Below are positions 6,956 through 15,193 of a stretch of DNA of 39,058 bases, in pieces. The stretch covers positions 1 through 39,058 of the forward strand of contig CAJTEN010000037.1 in the NCBI GenBank assembly GCA_910575245.1. Direction: 5' to 3'. The stretch's first letter is position 1; each line of letters opens with the position of its first letter. The translations under genes and the position numbers were made by a program. Below the pieces are notes generated by a model. The model did not search any database. It saw only the letters and a list, made by a program, of their open reading frames with translations, and was not told the DNA's origin. The DNA is from Clostridia bacterium (GTDB lineage Bacteria; Bacillota; Clostridia; Lachnospirales; Lachnospiraceae).

Positions 6956-8213
6956 TAAGAACCAACGGATGGATTTCATAAAAGCAGGACACCCTAAGCC
7001 GGAAATGTCCCACAGACAGAGGGCCTGCACTGTAAGCGTTGCCGTGATACTGCTTGCGGCGGCAATATCTGCAGCAGGGCTTACGGACAGGATGACTGTG
7101 CTGGCATCGACCGATAGGCCGGGGATATTTCGCAGCCGAGGTACGGTCCAATGTGAGGAAGCGGTCATTGATGCGGCGGATCTGCATAGTCTCTATTCTT
7201 ATGTCACGGAGAAAAAGAATGCAGCGGCAAGGATTCTGCAGCAGCTGGGCACAAGATTCAGGGTTCAGGCAGGAACAGTCATCTGTGACCGGAATCCGGA
7301 CACCGCACAGGAGGATGTGGACCTGTCACAGCTTGGCTGGCCGGTCATTGCACAGGCTGCCGCGGATTCCCAGAAGGTTCCGGACGGTCTGGCGGTTTTG
7401 AGTCCAGAGGCAGCTTTGCACATAGAAGGAGTGGAGGAATATACAGACTATTATGTGATGGCAACGGCAGATAATATTTCCCGCGGAAAGGCGGCCTGGG
7501 CAGACGGCAGGCTGTTGCTTGGCAACGGGGCAGACAATGACAGGGCGCATGGGGAAGGCCTCCGGGACGGTGAGGAGGGACGTGTGCCGGAGTTTCTGTA
7601 TCCTCTTTTCTCGGTACAGGAGGCATCTGTAGAGATCAGACATGTGCACACAGGCGCTCCGGAGAAGGAAGAGGGTATGTCCGGCTGCTATCAGAATACA
7701 GCGAAAACCAAGACGGAGACCAGAAAGTGTGACAGGGAGCTGGAGAAGACAGAGGCCACATGGTATCCGAATCCTGAGGAGCCGGACGGGGGTTCCTGGC
7801 ATGGAGGATATTATACTTGTCCTTCCCATCAGGGAGCCTATGACTCGCCGGGCAAGTGCCCTAAGAAGAAGACAGTCACGACTACCGTATGGAGTCATGA
7901 GATTGTATGCGGCCTGGAGGATGCGCTGTATGCGCGGCTGATTATCCGTGGGACGGATACAGATTATACGGACAGGGCTGTCAGGCTGGAGGCTGTTCTG
8001 GAACAGGGTGATGCATATGGGCAGCTTGTCTGGCCGGACGAGAACCAGCTGGTGTGGACAGACAATGATGGAAATGTGCTGGGTACAGGTCCGGAATTGA
8101 CCGTGCAGTTGCCGGGAGCTTACCGATGCAGTATCAGCGCGGCAAATGAAGAGATAGATAACAGGGAGGTAAGTACAACGGTGAGGATCTCCGGATTTTT
8201 GATGAGGAATTGA
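6942..8213 (+). CDS. Exported protein: module shared with the preceding gene plus Cys/His-rich and Ig-like C-terminal parts
   Basis: A 423-aa protein with a basic N-terminus, a hydrophobic signal segment (about residues 27-47) and the same module as its upstream neighbour: SRGTVQCEE, IDAADLHSLYSYV, LGTRF, DRNPDTA, ADNISRGKAAWADG and LLLGNGADND. A region with several spaced cysteines and histidines follows (HVHTG, SGCYQ, RKCDR, YTCPSHQGAY, GKCPKK, IVCGLED). The last 90 residues resemble an Ig/PKD-like beta sandwich (LVWTDNDGNVLGTGPELTVQ). I prefer GTG 6942, which has AGGTGG ten bases upstream, over ATG 6912, which has no ribosome site. The cysteines may form disulfides or bind metal outside the cell. 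Function unknown; surface or pilus-like role possible. Confidence 0.7.
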   Translation: MRKNSKNQRMDFIKAGHPKPEMSHRQRACTVSVAVILLAAAISAAGLTDRMTVLASTDRPGIFRSRGTVQCEEAVIDAADLHSLYSYVTEKKNAAARILQQLGTRFRVQAGTVICDRNPDTAQEDVDLSQLGWPVIAQAAADSQKVPDGLAVLSPEAALHIEGVEEYTDYYVMATADNISRGKAAWADGRLLLGNGADNDRAHGEGLRDGEEGRVPEFLYPLFSVQEASVEIRHVHTGAPEKEEGMSGCYQNTAKTKTETRKCDRELEKTEATWYPNPEEPDGGSWHGGYYTCPSHQGAYDSPGKCPKKKTVTTTVWSHEIVCGLEDALYARLIIRGTDTDYTDRAVRLEAVLEQGDAYGQLVWPDENQLVWTDNDGNVLGTGPELTVQLPGAYRCSISAANEEIDNREVSTTVRISGFLMRN

Positions 8214-8238
8214 CAAGCCCCCTCATTTATGATACGCT
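8210..8238 (+). promoter_or_regulatory. Promoter of the metG T-box transcript
   Basis: A perfect -35 TTGACA (8210-8215) overlaps the stop codon of the preceding gene. A 17-bp spacer leads to TACGCT (8233-8238), which carries an extended -10 TGA just before it. Transcription would start near 8245, exactly at the 5' end of the T-box leader. Confidence 0.65.
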
Positions 8239-8244
8239 ACCCTC

Positions 8245-8498
8245 ATAAGCAGAGAAAGCGATGACGAAGAGAGTAGACAGAGGGATCCTATCCAGAGAAC
8301 ATTCCGTATGGTGAGAGGAATGAAGAGACGAGTCTGTTGAAGATGGCTTCCGAGCAGCGTGTCTGAGCCGTTTCGGTTAGGGCATGACAGGTTCCGCCTG
8401 TTACAGCGGCAGAGTATGTTAGTACTCGCTGAGGCCGGTTTCGTGAGAGGCCGGTGAAGAGAAGTGGTAACACGGTATACATCCGTCTTCTTGTTTTT
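8245..8498 (+). promoter_or_regulatory. T-box riboswitch, methionine-specific, upstream of metG
   Basis: The leader has the hallmark parts of a T-box element. The 5' side of Stem I reads GATGACGAAGAGAGTAGAC (about 8260-8278). A specifier-like ATG (8320-8322), followed by a purine, sits before GAGTCTG, which closes the stem. The T-box core is GAAGTGGTAACACGG (8461-8475). Its TGGT can pair with the ACCA end of uncharged tRNA-Met. The alternative terminator uses ACGG (8472-8475) with CCGT (8483-8486), plus GAAGA with TCTTC, followed by TTGTTTTT (8491-8498). When uncharged tRNA-Met binds, the antiterminator forms and metG is read. The specificity is inferred from the ATG and agrees with the downstream gene. 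Confidence 0.88.
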
Positions 8499-8521
8499 AT
8501 TATGCCCGGGCCGGGCATAAT
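8499..8521. repeat. Perfect 23-bp palindrome between the T-box terminator and metG
   Basis: ATTATGCCCGG (8499-8509), a single G, then CCGGGCATAAT (8511-8521) form 11-bp perfect arms. It begins right at the end of the T run of the T-box terminator. It could be a second RNA hairpin in the readthrough transcript or a protein-binding site. No T run follows, so it is not a normal terminator. Confidence 0.6.
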
Positions 8522-8679
8522 GATTATGGGAAGGCGGTTTTTGTATCATGGTGCGCTGTATGGAAGCTGGACATAAGCGACTTTGCATCGGAAGGAAGGT
8601 TGTGCCCGTGCGCATGCGGGACAGCCTGTCAGCGATTTTGTATTTGAAATAATAAATGTGCGCAGAAAAGAGGAATATC

Positions 8680-10698
8680 ATGAATAAGGGAAAGTACTAT
8701 ATTACAACGGCGATCGCCTACACTTCCGGCACGCCGCATATCGGGAACAGCTATGAGATTGTGCTGGCGGACAGCATTGCACGTTTTAAGAGAAAAGACG
8801 GCTATGACGTGTTCTTCCAGACAGGAACCGATGAACATGGACAGAAGATTGAGTTAAAGGCACAGGAGCAGGGGATAACACCGAAGCAGTTTGTGGATCA
8901 TGTGGCGGGTGAGATCCGCAGGATCTGTGATTCTTTGAATACTTCCTATGATAAATTTATCCGTACGACGGACGACTATCATGAGAGACAGGTACAGAAG
9001 ATCTTCCGGAAGCTGTATGACCAGGGAGATATTTACAAAGGCTATTACGAAGGCATGTACTGCACACCTTGTGAATCTTTCTGGACAGAATCCCAGCTGG
9101 TGGACGGCAAGTGCCCGGATTGCGGCAGAGAAGTGAAACCGGCTAAGGAAGAAGCCTATTTCTTCAAGATGAGCAAATATGCGGACAAGCTGATCGAGCA
9201 TATACACACACATCCGGAATTCATTCAGCCGGTATCCCGCAAGAACGAGATGATGAATAACTTCCTGCTTCCGGGCCTGCAGGACCTGTGCGTGTCCAGG
9301 ACATCCTATAAGTGGGGAATTCCGGTAGATTTCGACGATAAACATGTGATCTATGTGTGGATGGATGCCTTGACGAATTATATTACCGGTATTGGATTCA
9401 ATGCGGACGGGGAGGACAGTGAGCAGTACAGGAAACTGTGGCCTGCCGACTTGCATTTGATCGGCAAGGATATCATCCGCTTCCATACGATCTACTGGCC
9501 GATCTTCCTGATGGCATTGGGAGAGCCGCTGCCGAAGCAGGTGTTCGGACATCCCTGGCTTCTTCAGGGAGACGGCAAGATGAGCAAATCCAAAGGCAAT
9601 GTGATCTATGCGGATGATTTGATTCAATTCTTCGGTGTGGATGCCGTACGGTACTTTGTGCTGCATGAAATGCCCTTTGAGAGTGACGGCGTGATCACCT
9701 GGGAACTGATGGTGGAGCGTATGAACTCAGATCTTGCCAATACCCTGGGGAATCTGGTCAACAGAACCATCTCCATGAGCAATAAGTATTTCGGCGGCCT
9801 GGTGGAGAATAAGAAAGTCGGCGTGGAGGCCGGAACGGAAGACGTAGACGCCGATCTGTTCCGTGTGGCGGCTGACACATACAGCAGGGTGGCAGGGAAG
9901 ATGGACGAGCTGCGCGTAGCCGATGCGATTACGGAAATCTTCGTGCTGTTTAAGCGATGCAATAAATATATTGACGAGACAATGCCCTGGGCTCTGGCAA
10001 AAGAGGAAGGAAAGAAAGACAGACTTGCCACCGTTCTCTACAACCTGTTGAACGGTATTCTGGTAGGAGCGTCTCTCTTAGAGCCCTATATGCCGGACAC
10101 CGCGGCGCAGATCGCGGCACAGATCAAAGCGGAACCGGTTGATTTCGCAGTGCTGGAAGCGTGTGCCGTAAATCAGGATACTGCGAAGGTATCCTCGCTG
10201 TATCCGACCGGGAATCAGGTAACTGATACGCCTGAGATTCTCTTTGCACGTCAGGATTTAAAAGAGATCATCGAGAAGGTGGATGCCATGTTTGCGGCGC
10301 GTAAGACTGCTGCGGAGGAGACACCGGAGGCGGAAGAAGCGCCTGCTGACGTGATCGATCTGGAGGCAAAGGAGACGATCTCCTACGATGTGTTTGACCA
10401 ATGTCAGTTCCAGGTGGGAGAGATTCTGGAATGTAAAGAGGTGCCAAAGTCCAAGAAGCTTCTGTGTTCCAAGGTGCGTGTGGGATCCGAGGTGAAGCAG
10501 ATCCTTTCTGGTATCAAACAGCACTACAGCGCAGAAGAGATGGTGGGCAAGAGGGTTATGGTTCTGGTGAATCTGCAGCCCAGAGAGATTGCGGGGATGA
10601 TGTCGGAAGGTATGCTGCTGTGTGCAGAAGATGCGGAAGGTAAACTGTCGTTGATGACGCCGGAGAGGCCGATGCCGGCAGGTGCGGAGATCTGCTGA
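8680..10698 (+). CDS. metG: Methionyl-tRNA synthetase with C-terminal tRNA-binding domain
   Basis: A 672-aa class I synthetase that charges tRNA-Met. The nucleotide-binding signature PHIGN is at 19-23. The zinc knuckle has C128/C131 (CTPC) and C145/C148 (CPDC). KMSKS is at 300-304, in GDGKMSKSKGN. An anticodon-binding helical region follows, then an acidic alanine/glutamate linker (about 545-565) and an EMAP/Arc1p-type tRNA-binding OB domain from about 569 to the end (VGEILECKEVPKSKKLL...). I chose ATG 8680, which has AGAGGA five bases upstream, over the in-frame ATG at 8656. Expression is controlled by the T-box leader. The next gene starts 36 bp downstream and is probably cotranscribed. Confidence 0.97.
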   Translation: MNKGKYYITTAIAYTSGTPHIGNSYEIVLADSIARFKRKDGYDVFFQTGTDEHGQKIELKAQEQGITPKQFVDHVAGEIRRICDSLNTSYDKFIRTTDDYHERQVQKIFRKLYDQGDIYKGYYEGMYCTPCESFWTESQLVDGKCPDCGREVKPAKEEAYFFKMSKYADKLIEHIHTHPEFIQPVSRKNEMMNNFLLPGLQDLCVSRTSYKWGIPVDFDDKHVIYVWMDALTNYITGIGFNADGEDSEQYRKLWPADLHLIGKDIIRFHTIYWPIFLMALGEPLPKQVFGHPWLLQGDGKMSKSKGNVIYADDLIQFFGVDAVRYFVLHEMPFESDGVITWELMVERMNSDLANTLGNLVNRTISMSNKYFGGLVENKKVGVEAGTEDVDADLFRVAADTYSRVAGKMDELRVADAITEIFVLFKRCNKYIDETMPWALAKEEGKKDRLATVLYNLLNGILVGASLLEPYMPDTAAQIAAQIKAEPVDFAVLEACAVNQDTAKVSSLYPTGNQVTDTPEILFARQDLKEIIEKVDAMFAARKTAAEETPEAEEAPADVIDLEAKETISYDVFDQCQFQVGEILECKEVPKSKKLLCSKVRVGSEVKQILSGIKQHYSAEEMVGKRVMVLVNLQPREIAGMMSEGMLLCAEDAEGKLSLMTPERPMPAGAEIC

Positions 10699-10734
10699 TC
10701 TTGACGCGGCAGCAAAGCCAGGGAAGGAGCGCCA

Positions 10735-11670
10735 GTGATAAAGAAACAGGAATTTTATTTTGACTCCCGGGACCGGGAACATAAGATCCATTCCATCAGG
10801 TGGATCCCGGAAACAGAGAAGCCGGTATGCATCCTGCAGATCGTACACGGCATGGCAGAGTATATAGACAGATATGACGAGTTCGCCTCTTATCTGGCCG
10901 GGAAAGGAATCCTGGTGGTGGGAGATGACCACCTGGGCCATGGAAAATCTGTCGGACAGGGAGAACCTTACGGATATTTCTGCAAAGAGGATGCAGCCAC
11001 GGTTCTTGTGCGGGACGAGCACAGACTGAAGAAGATGACGCAGGAGCAGTATCCGGGCGTTCCCTATATCATACTGGGGCACAGCATGGGTTCTTTTATT
11101 ACACGCAATTATCTGCTGAGGTACGGCAGCGGCATTAACGGCGCTGTTATCGTGGGAACAGGAATGCAGTCAAAGCCGACGCTTCTTTGCGCGCGGGCGT
11201 TGGCTGCGGTTCAGAGAGTTTTCTGCGGGCCGAAGCATGTGAGCGAACTTCTGAATATAGCGGCCTTCGGTGCGTACAATAAGAGGATCAGGCCGCATAA
11301 GACTCTTTTCGACTGGCTTTCCAGGGATGAGGACAATGTGCGGCGGTATATAGAGGATCCACTGTGTGGATTCACCTTTACTGTCAATGGGTTTCAGACA
11401 TTATTTCAGCTGATTTGGAATCTGCATGATGAAGAGAGGCTGCAGAAAATGCCCAGACAGCTTCCGGTTCTTTTTGTATCGGGGGAAGATGATCCGGTGG
11501 GTAATTACGGACAGAGTGTGAAGCAGGTCTGCCGGTCTTTTCAGAGGGCAGGCATGGAAAATGTGCAGATAAAGCTTTACCCGCAGGACAGACATGAGCT
11601 TCTGAATGAGGTTGACAGGGAAGAAGTCTACGGGGATATTTACAGATGGATTCTGCAGAGAATTCAGTAA
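10735..11670 (+). CDS. Alpha/beta hydrolase, monoacylglycerol lipase/lysophospholipase type
   Basis: A 311-aa serine hydrolase of the Hydrolase_4 (PldB/monoglyceride lipase-like) group. The oxyanion region is VHGMAEYIDRYDEFA. The nucleophile elbow is LGHSMGSF (serine near residue 121). The acid lies in SGEDDPVGNYG and the histidine in QDRHELLNE, in the expected order. There is no signal peptide, so it is cytoplasmic or peripheral to the membrane. The start is GTG 10735 with AAGGAG five to six bases upstream. It lies 36 bp after metG and is likely read through from it. The natural substrate cannot be told from sequence. Confidence 0.88.
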   Translation: MIKKQEFYFDSRDREHKIHSIRWIPETEKPVCILQIVHGMAEYIDRYDEFASYLAGKGILVVGDDHLGHGKSVGQGEPYGYFCKEDAATVLVRDEHRLKKMTQEQYPGVPYIILGHSMGSFITRNYLLRYGSGINGAVIVGTGMQSKPTLLCARALAAVQRVFCGPKHVSELLNIAAFGAYNKRIRPHKTLFDWLSRDEDNVRRYIEDPLCGFTFTVNGFQTLFQLIWNLHDEERLQKMPRQLPVLFVSGEDDPVGNYGQSVKQVCRSFQRAGMENVQIKLYPQDRHELLNEVDREEVYGDIYRWILQRIQ

Positions 11671-11723
11671 GGTTATGACTGACGGACAGGCAGACGGCCT
11701 TGATCCGGAGTGGGAGTTGTATC

Positions 11724-12299
11724 ATGAGAAAGCATAAATGGCGGCGCAGGCTGTTCCTGCTGGTATTTTTGGTTCTGATAGGAGTAATTGTCCTGAAGCC
11801 TAACGAGGAGAGAGAAGACCACACGACAGATATAACTGCTTCCGGAACCCCGGGAAACAGGGGGGATGACGGAGTGGATGATATGCCGGAAACGACGGTA
11901 TCTTCGAATCTGGAGGAAGGCGAAGAGGAGCAGGACGAGGAGACCATCGTCAGCCGGATGATCGACAGGGTAGCTTCCGGAGAGATAGAACTGTCGGAGG
12001 AAGACAGTATCAGGCAGGCGCTGGAAGAAGCGGAGCATGAGTTGAAGATTTCCCTGACACAGGACAATAAAGATAAGGTAGTCAGTTTCCTGAAGACGCT
12101 TGGTACGGTGGGGGTGGAAACGGAAGATTTTATCGACCAGGCAAAAGAAAAGTACCAGACGTACAGCACCGGGTTCGTCGAGGAGGCTAATGAGGCGATC
12201 AACGAGGCAGTGGAGGGGGCAGTCGCCGGTGCGGCCCGGAATTTTTTTGACAATATCAGGCAGGCAGCAGGAGACTTCTTTAAAAATCTGATACCGTAA
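11724..12299 (+). CDS. Exported or membrane-anchored acidic protein of unknown function
   Basis: A 191-aa protein starting MRKHKWRRRLFLLVFLVL: a strongly basic start, then one hydrophobic segment (about 9-24). The rest is very acidic and helical, with runs of E and D and an alanine-rich amphipathic C-terminus ending DFFKNLIP. The single helix could be an uncleaved anchor with the bulk outside the cell. I recognise no family. ATG 11724 has GGAG seven bases upstream. It follows the hydrolase gene by 53 bp and may close the metG transcript. Confidence 0.6.
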   Translation: MRKHKWRRRLFLLVFLVLIGVIVLKPNEEREDHTTDITASGTPGNRGDDGVDDMPETTVSSNLEEGEEEQDEETIVSRMIDRVASGEIELSEEDSIRQALEEAEHELKISLTQDNKDKVVSFLKTLGTVGVETEDFIDQAKEKYQTYSTGFVEEANEAINEAVEGAVAGAARNFFDNIRQAAGDFFKNLIP

Positions 12300-12369
12300 T
12301 ATAAGGATAATGCATGATTTTGCCTTCTCTGACCATACTATACAGAAATGGTAAGAGGAGGCAATTTGC

Positions 12370-13368
12370 ATGAAAATAGCTTTTTTCAGTACGAAGCCAT
12401 ATGATAAAATATGGTTTGAACCCATGGGTAAGGAGTACGGGTTTACGATTCATTTCTATGAGGTACCTTTTCAGGAGGAGACGATCAGCCTGGCAAGAGG
12501 ATTTGACGCAGTATGCATCTTTGTCAATGACTATGTGAATGCCAGGATGATACAGCAGCTGTACGAGATGGAGGTCAGGGCGATTCTGCTTCGCAGCGCA
12601 GGCTTCAATCACGTGGATGTCAAGGCGGCTGAGGACAAGATCACGATTCTGAGGGTGCCCAGCTATTCTCCGGAAGCGGTGGCAGAATTTGCCATGGGCA
12701 TGATATTGACTGTCAACCGTTATACCCACAAGGCATATAATAGAACGAGAGAGTTCAATATGAGTCTGAATGGCCTGATGGGAGTGGATTTGTATCAGAA
12801 GACGGCGGGGATCGTCGGGACCGGAAAGATCGGGCAGGCCATGATACGGATCTGCAGAGGGTTCGGTATGCAGGTCCTGGCGTATGATCCATATCCGAAC
12901 AAGGAACTGGATGTGGAATACGTGTCCCTGGAGCAGCTGATGGCGGAGGCGGACCTGATTTCACTGCACTGTCCGCTGACTTCGGAGACGAAACACATCG
13001 TCAACAGATCCACGATAGATCATATGAAACAGGGTGTTTATCTTGTGAATACCTCAAGGGGCGCCCTGATCGATACGGACGCGCTGATTGACGGACTCGT
13101 GGCAGGAAAATTCGGCGGCGTAGGACTGGATGTGTATGAAGAGGAAGAAGGTATTTTCTACGAGGACAAGTCGGGAGAGATTATGAAGGATGAAAATCTG
13201 GCGAGATTGATGACTTTTCCCAATGTGCTGATTACTTCCCATATGGGATTTTTCACGAAAGAAGCTATGCAGGCTATCGCCAGGGTGACACTGGATAATG
13301 CATATGCTTTGGAGAACGGCCTGCCACTTGTGAATAAAGTGGGGACAGAGGTTGTATGTTTATCTTAA
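12370..13368 (+). CDS. ldhA: D-lactate dehydrogenase (D-2-hydroxyacid dehydrogenase family)
   Basis: A 332-aa NAD-dependent enzyme that interconverts pyruvate and D-lactate during fermentation. The Rossmann motif GTGKIG is at 150-155. The catalytic set is R230 (NTSRG), E259 (in DVYEEEE) and H291 (SHMGFF). These sit at the same spacing as in D-lactate dehydrogenases, about five residues earlier than the Lactobacillus numbering. The EEEEGIFYEDKSGEIM stretch is typical of the D-LDH branch rather than of phosphoglycerate dehydrogenases. GAGGAGG lies about ten bases before ATG. A relative acting on a different 2-oxoacid cannot be excluded. Confidence 0.9.
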   Translation: MKIAFFSTKPYDKIWFEPMGKEYGFTIHFYEVPFQEETISLARGFDAVCIFVNDYVNARMIQQLYEMEVRAILLRSAGFNHVDVKAAEDKITILRVPSYSPEAVAEFAMGMILTVNRYTHKAYNRTREFNMSLNGLMGVDLYQKTAGIVGTGKIGQAMIRICRGFGMQVLAYDPYPNKELDVEYVSLEQLMAEADLISLHCPLTSETKHIVNRSTIDHMKQGVYLVNTSRGALIDTDALIDGLVAGKFGGVGLDVYEEEEGIFYEDKSGEIMKDENLARLMTFPNVLITSHMGFFTKEAMQAIARVTLDNAYALENGLPLVNKVGTEVVCLS

Positions 13369-13413
13369 GTACGGTAAAATATAATTAATATATTAAAGGA
13401 GCAGCAGGAAAGG

Positions 13414-13884
13414 GTGGAAACGTCTTATCAGATCAGAAGCGCATATCGTGATGAATGGGAAGATGCTATGGCGTTGGCGTGGAAGACTTTCCTGCGGTTC
13501 GAGGCGGATGTCTACTCTGAGGAAGGCGTGCAGAATTTTGAGAATTTTATTACGGATACCACGCTGCACAGGATGTTCGTCATGGGAGCCTACCAGATGT
13601 TTGTGGCATTGGACCACAGCAGGATCATAGGAATGATTACCTTGCGTGATACCAGCCATATCTCCCTGCTTTTCGTGGATGAGCAGTATCACAGACAGGG
13701 AGTCGGGCGCGCCCTGATGAATTACCTTACAGGTTATATGGCGGATGAGATGGGAATCCGGCGGGTGACAGTCAATGCGTCTCCGTATGGGGTGGGGTTC
13801 TATCATAAGCTGGGATTCCGGGATCTGCGTTCCGAAGAGCAGAGAGACGGCATTATTTACACACCTATGGAATATAAGTTTTAG
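13414..13884 (+). CDS. GNAT family N-acetyltransferase
   Basis: A 156-aa acetyl-CoA-dependent acyltransferase. The acetyl-CoA binding motif A is VDEQYHRQGVGRALMNYL (about residues 89-106), followed by the motif B-like VNASPYGVGFYHKLGF typical of the fold. The start is GTG 13414; AAAGGAG (13395-13401) is upstream at a slightly long spacing of 12. The substrate is unknown. It lies 45 bp after ldhA and 17 bp before the HD-GYP gene, so it could be part of the same transcript. Confidence 0.88.
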   Translation: METSYQIRSAYRDEWEDAMALAWKTFLRFEADVYSEEGVQNFENFITDTTLHRMFVMGAYQMFVALDHSRIIGMITLRDTSHISLLFVDEQYHRQGVGRALMNYLTGYMADEMGIRRVTVNASPYGVGFYHKLGFRDLRSEEQRDGIIYTPMEYKF

Positions 13885-13901
13885 AGGCGAGGGTACATAT
13901 T

Positions 13902-15158
13902 ATGGAATATATTAAGAGCAAAGACATTTTTCTTCTGGTGCGCGATACTTTGAAAATAGTCTATCCACGGCTTATGAAACATGGGTCGAGAGTGGCCTAT
14001 ATGGTTTATACGATGCTTCGGGAAGAGGGGAAGTACGAAGAGTTTGAACTGGCGGACATGGTTATGGTGGCCACATTGCATGATATCGGCGCCTACAAAA
14101 CTGAACGGGATAAGCTGGGAGAGATACTGCGCTATGAATCCAAAGACTGTATGGCACATTCTATCTATGGGTATCTGTTCTTCAAGTATCTGTCCCCGGT
14201 GCCGGATCTGGCCAAGGTGATCATGTACCACCATACAGATTATGACCGGCTTAAGCAGATGAATTATAGCTATAAGGATGTTGCGGCTTATATTAATATT
14301 GCCGAGAAGATGGATCATTATTCTACAGCGCTTGGTGATAAATTTGAGATGGGCATGTTCCAGAAGTATGCGGGAACCAAACTGTCGGATGACGGACTGT
14401 TTCTCTTCTATAAATGTGAAGACAAGTACGGGATGTTTGAGAAGATCCGAAGCGGCGCCTATCTGAAGGAACTGGATGATATTATCGAATACATGATATT
14501 CAATAACGAGGACAAGAAGAAGTTCCTGGAGATGCTGATGTACTGTCAGGGATTCTTCCGCAGTGAGATGGTGGTGGAGACGGCCATGGCAGTCTGCATC
14601 AGCGAGGAGATTGCCAGGGAAATGTCGCTGCCGCAGCAGAAGAGGGAGATCCTGCACTACGGGACGCTTCTGCATGACATCGGGATGCTTTCGATTCCCC
14701 GTGAACTGATCGAGACGCCCCGCAAACTGGAGCCTAAGGAGGCCAAGCTGGTCAAGACACACGTGGAGACGGCGGGTAAGATCCTGGGACCGCGGATGAA
14801 GAAGGAAGTGGTGGATATTGTCCTGGCACATCATGAGCGGTGCGACGGGAGCGGCTATCCGCGTCAGCTGACAGACAGCCAGATGAGTACCGAGCAGAAG
14901 ATCCTGCAGGTTACGGATATGGTGGTAGCGCTTCTGCATAAGCGGAGTTATCGCAAGCCGCTGCCGAAAGAAAAGATAGTTGCCATTCTGGAAGAAAAAA
15001 CCTCCAGAAATGTGCTGAAAAGGCAGGTTGTGTCGGTTGTTGTACAGTCATACGACAAGATCATGAGCAGGATCGGAGAAGAATCGGCCCAGATTCTTAG
15101 GATGTATGAGACGCTTAACAAACAATATGAATTGATCAGTAAGAAGTACAATATATAA
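13902..15158 (+). CDS. Double HD-domain protein with C-terminal HD-GYP, putative c-di-GMP phosphodiesterase
   Basis: A 418-aa cytoplasmic protein with two HD domains. The N-terminal one has H60-D61 (TLHDIGAYKT) and H110-H111 (MYHHTDYD). The C-terminal one has H258-D259 (LLHDIGML) and the full HD-GYP signature HHERCDGSGYP at 310-320. HD-GYP enzymes break down cyclic-di-GMP. The complete signature argues for activity. There is no membrane or receiver domain, so input may come through the N-terminal HD domain. Two genes downstream is a diguanylate cyclase, so both ends of c-di-GMP turnover lie in one cluster. Activity is inferred from motifs only. Confidence 0.88.
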   Translation: MEYIKSKDIFLLVRDTLKIVYPRLMKHGSRVAYMVYTMLREEGKYEEFELADMVMVATLHDIGAYKTERDKLGEILRYESKDCMAHSIYGYLFFKYLSPVPDLAKVIMYHHTDYDRLKQMNYSYKDVAAYINIAEKMDHYSTALGDKFEMGMFQKYAGTKLSDDGLFLFYKCEDKYGMFEKIRSGAYLKELDDIIEYMIFNNEDKKKFLEMLMYCQGFFRSEMVVETAMAVCISEEIAREMSLPQQKREILHYGTLLHDIGMLSIPRELIETPRKLEPKEAKLVKTHVETAGKILGPRMKKEVVDIVLAHHERCDGSGYPRQLTDSQMSTEQKILQVTDMVVALLHKRSYRKPLPKEKIVAILEEKTSRNVLKRQVVSVVVQSYDKIMSRIGEESAQILRMYETLNKQYELISKKYNI

Positions 15159-15193
15159 ATTTAAAGAGACAAAGGATTAGGAGTGAGGTTGTT

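Noticed and set aside
6173..7187. Long minus-strand open frames opposite the exported paralogues
   Set aside because: Low-complexity, Cys/Pro/His-rich translations without family motifs or ribosome sites; shadows of the + strand genes with supported starts.
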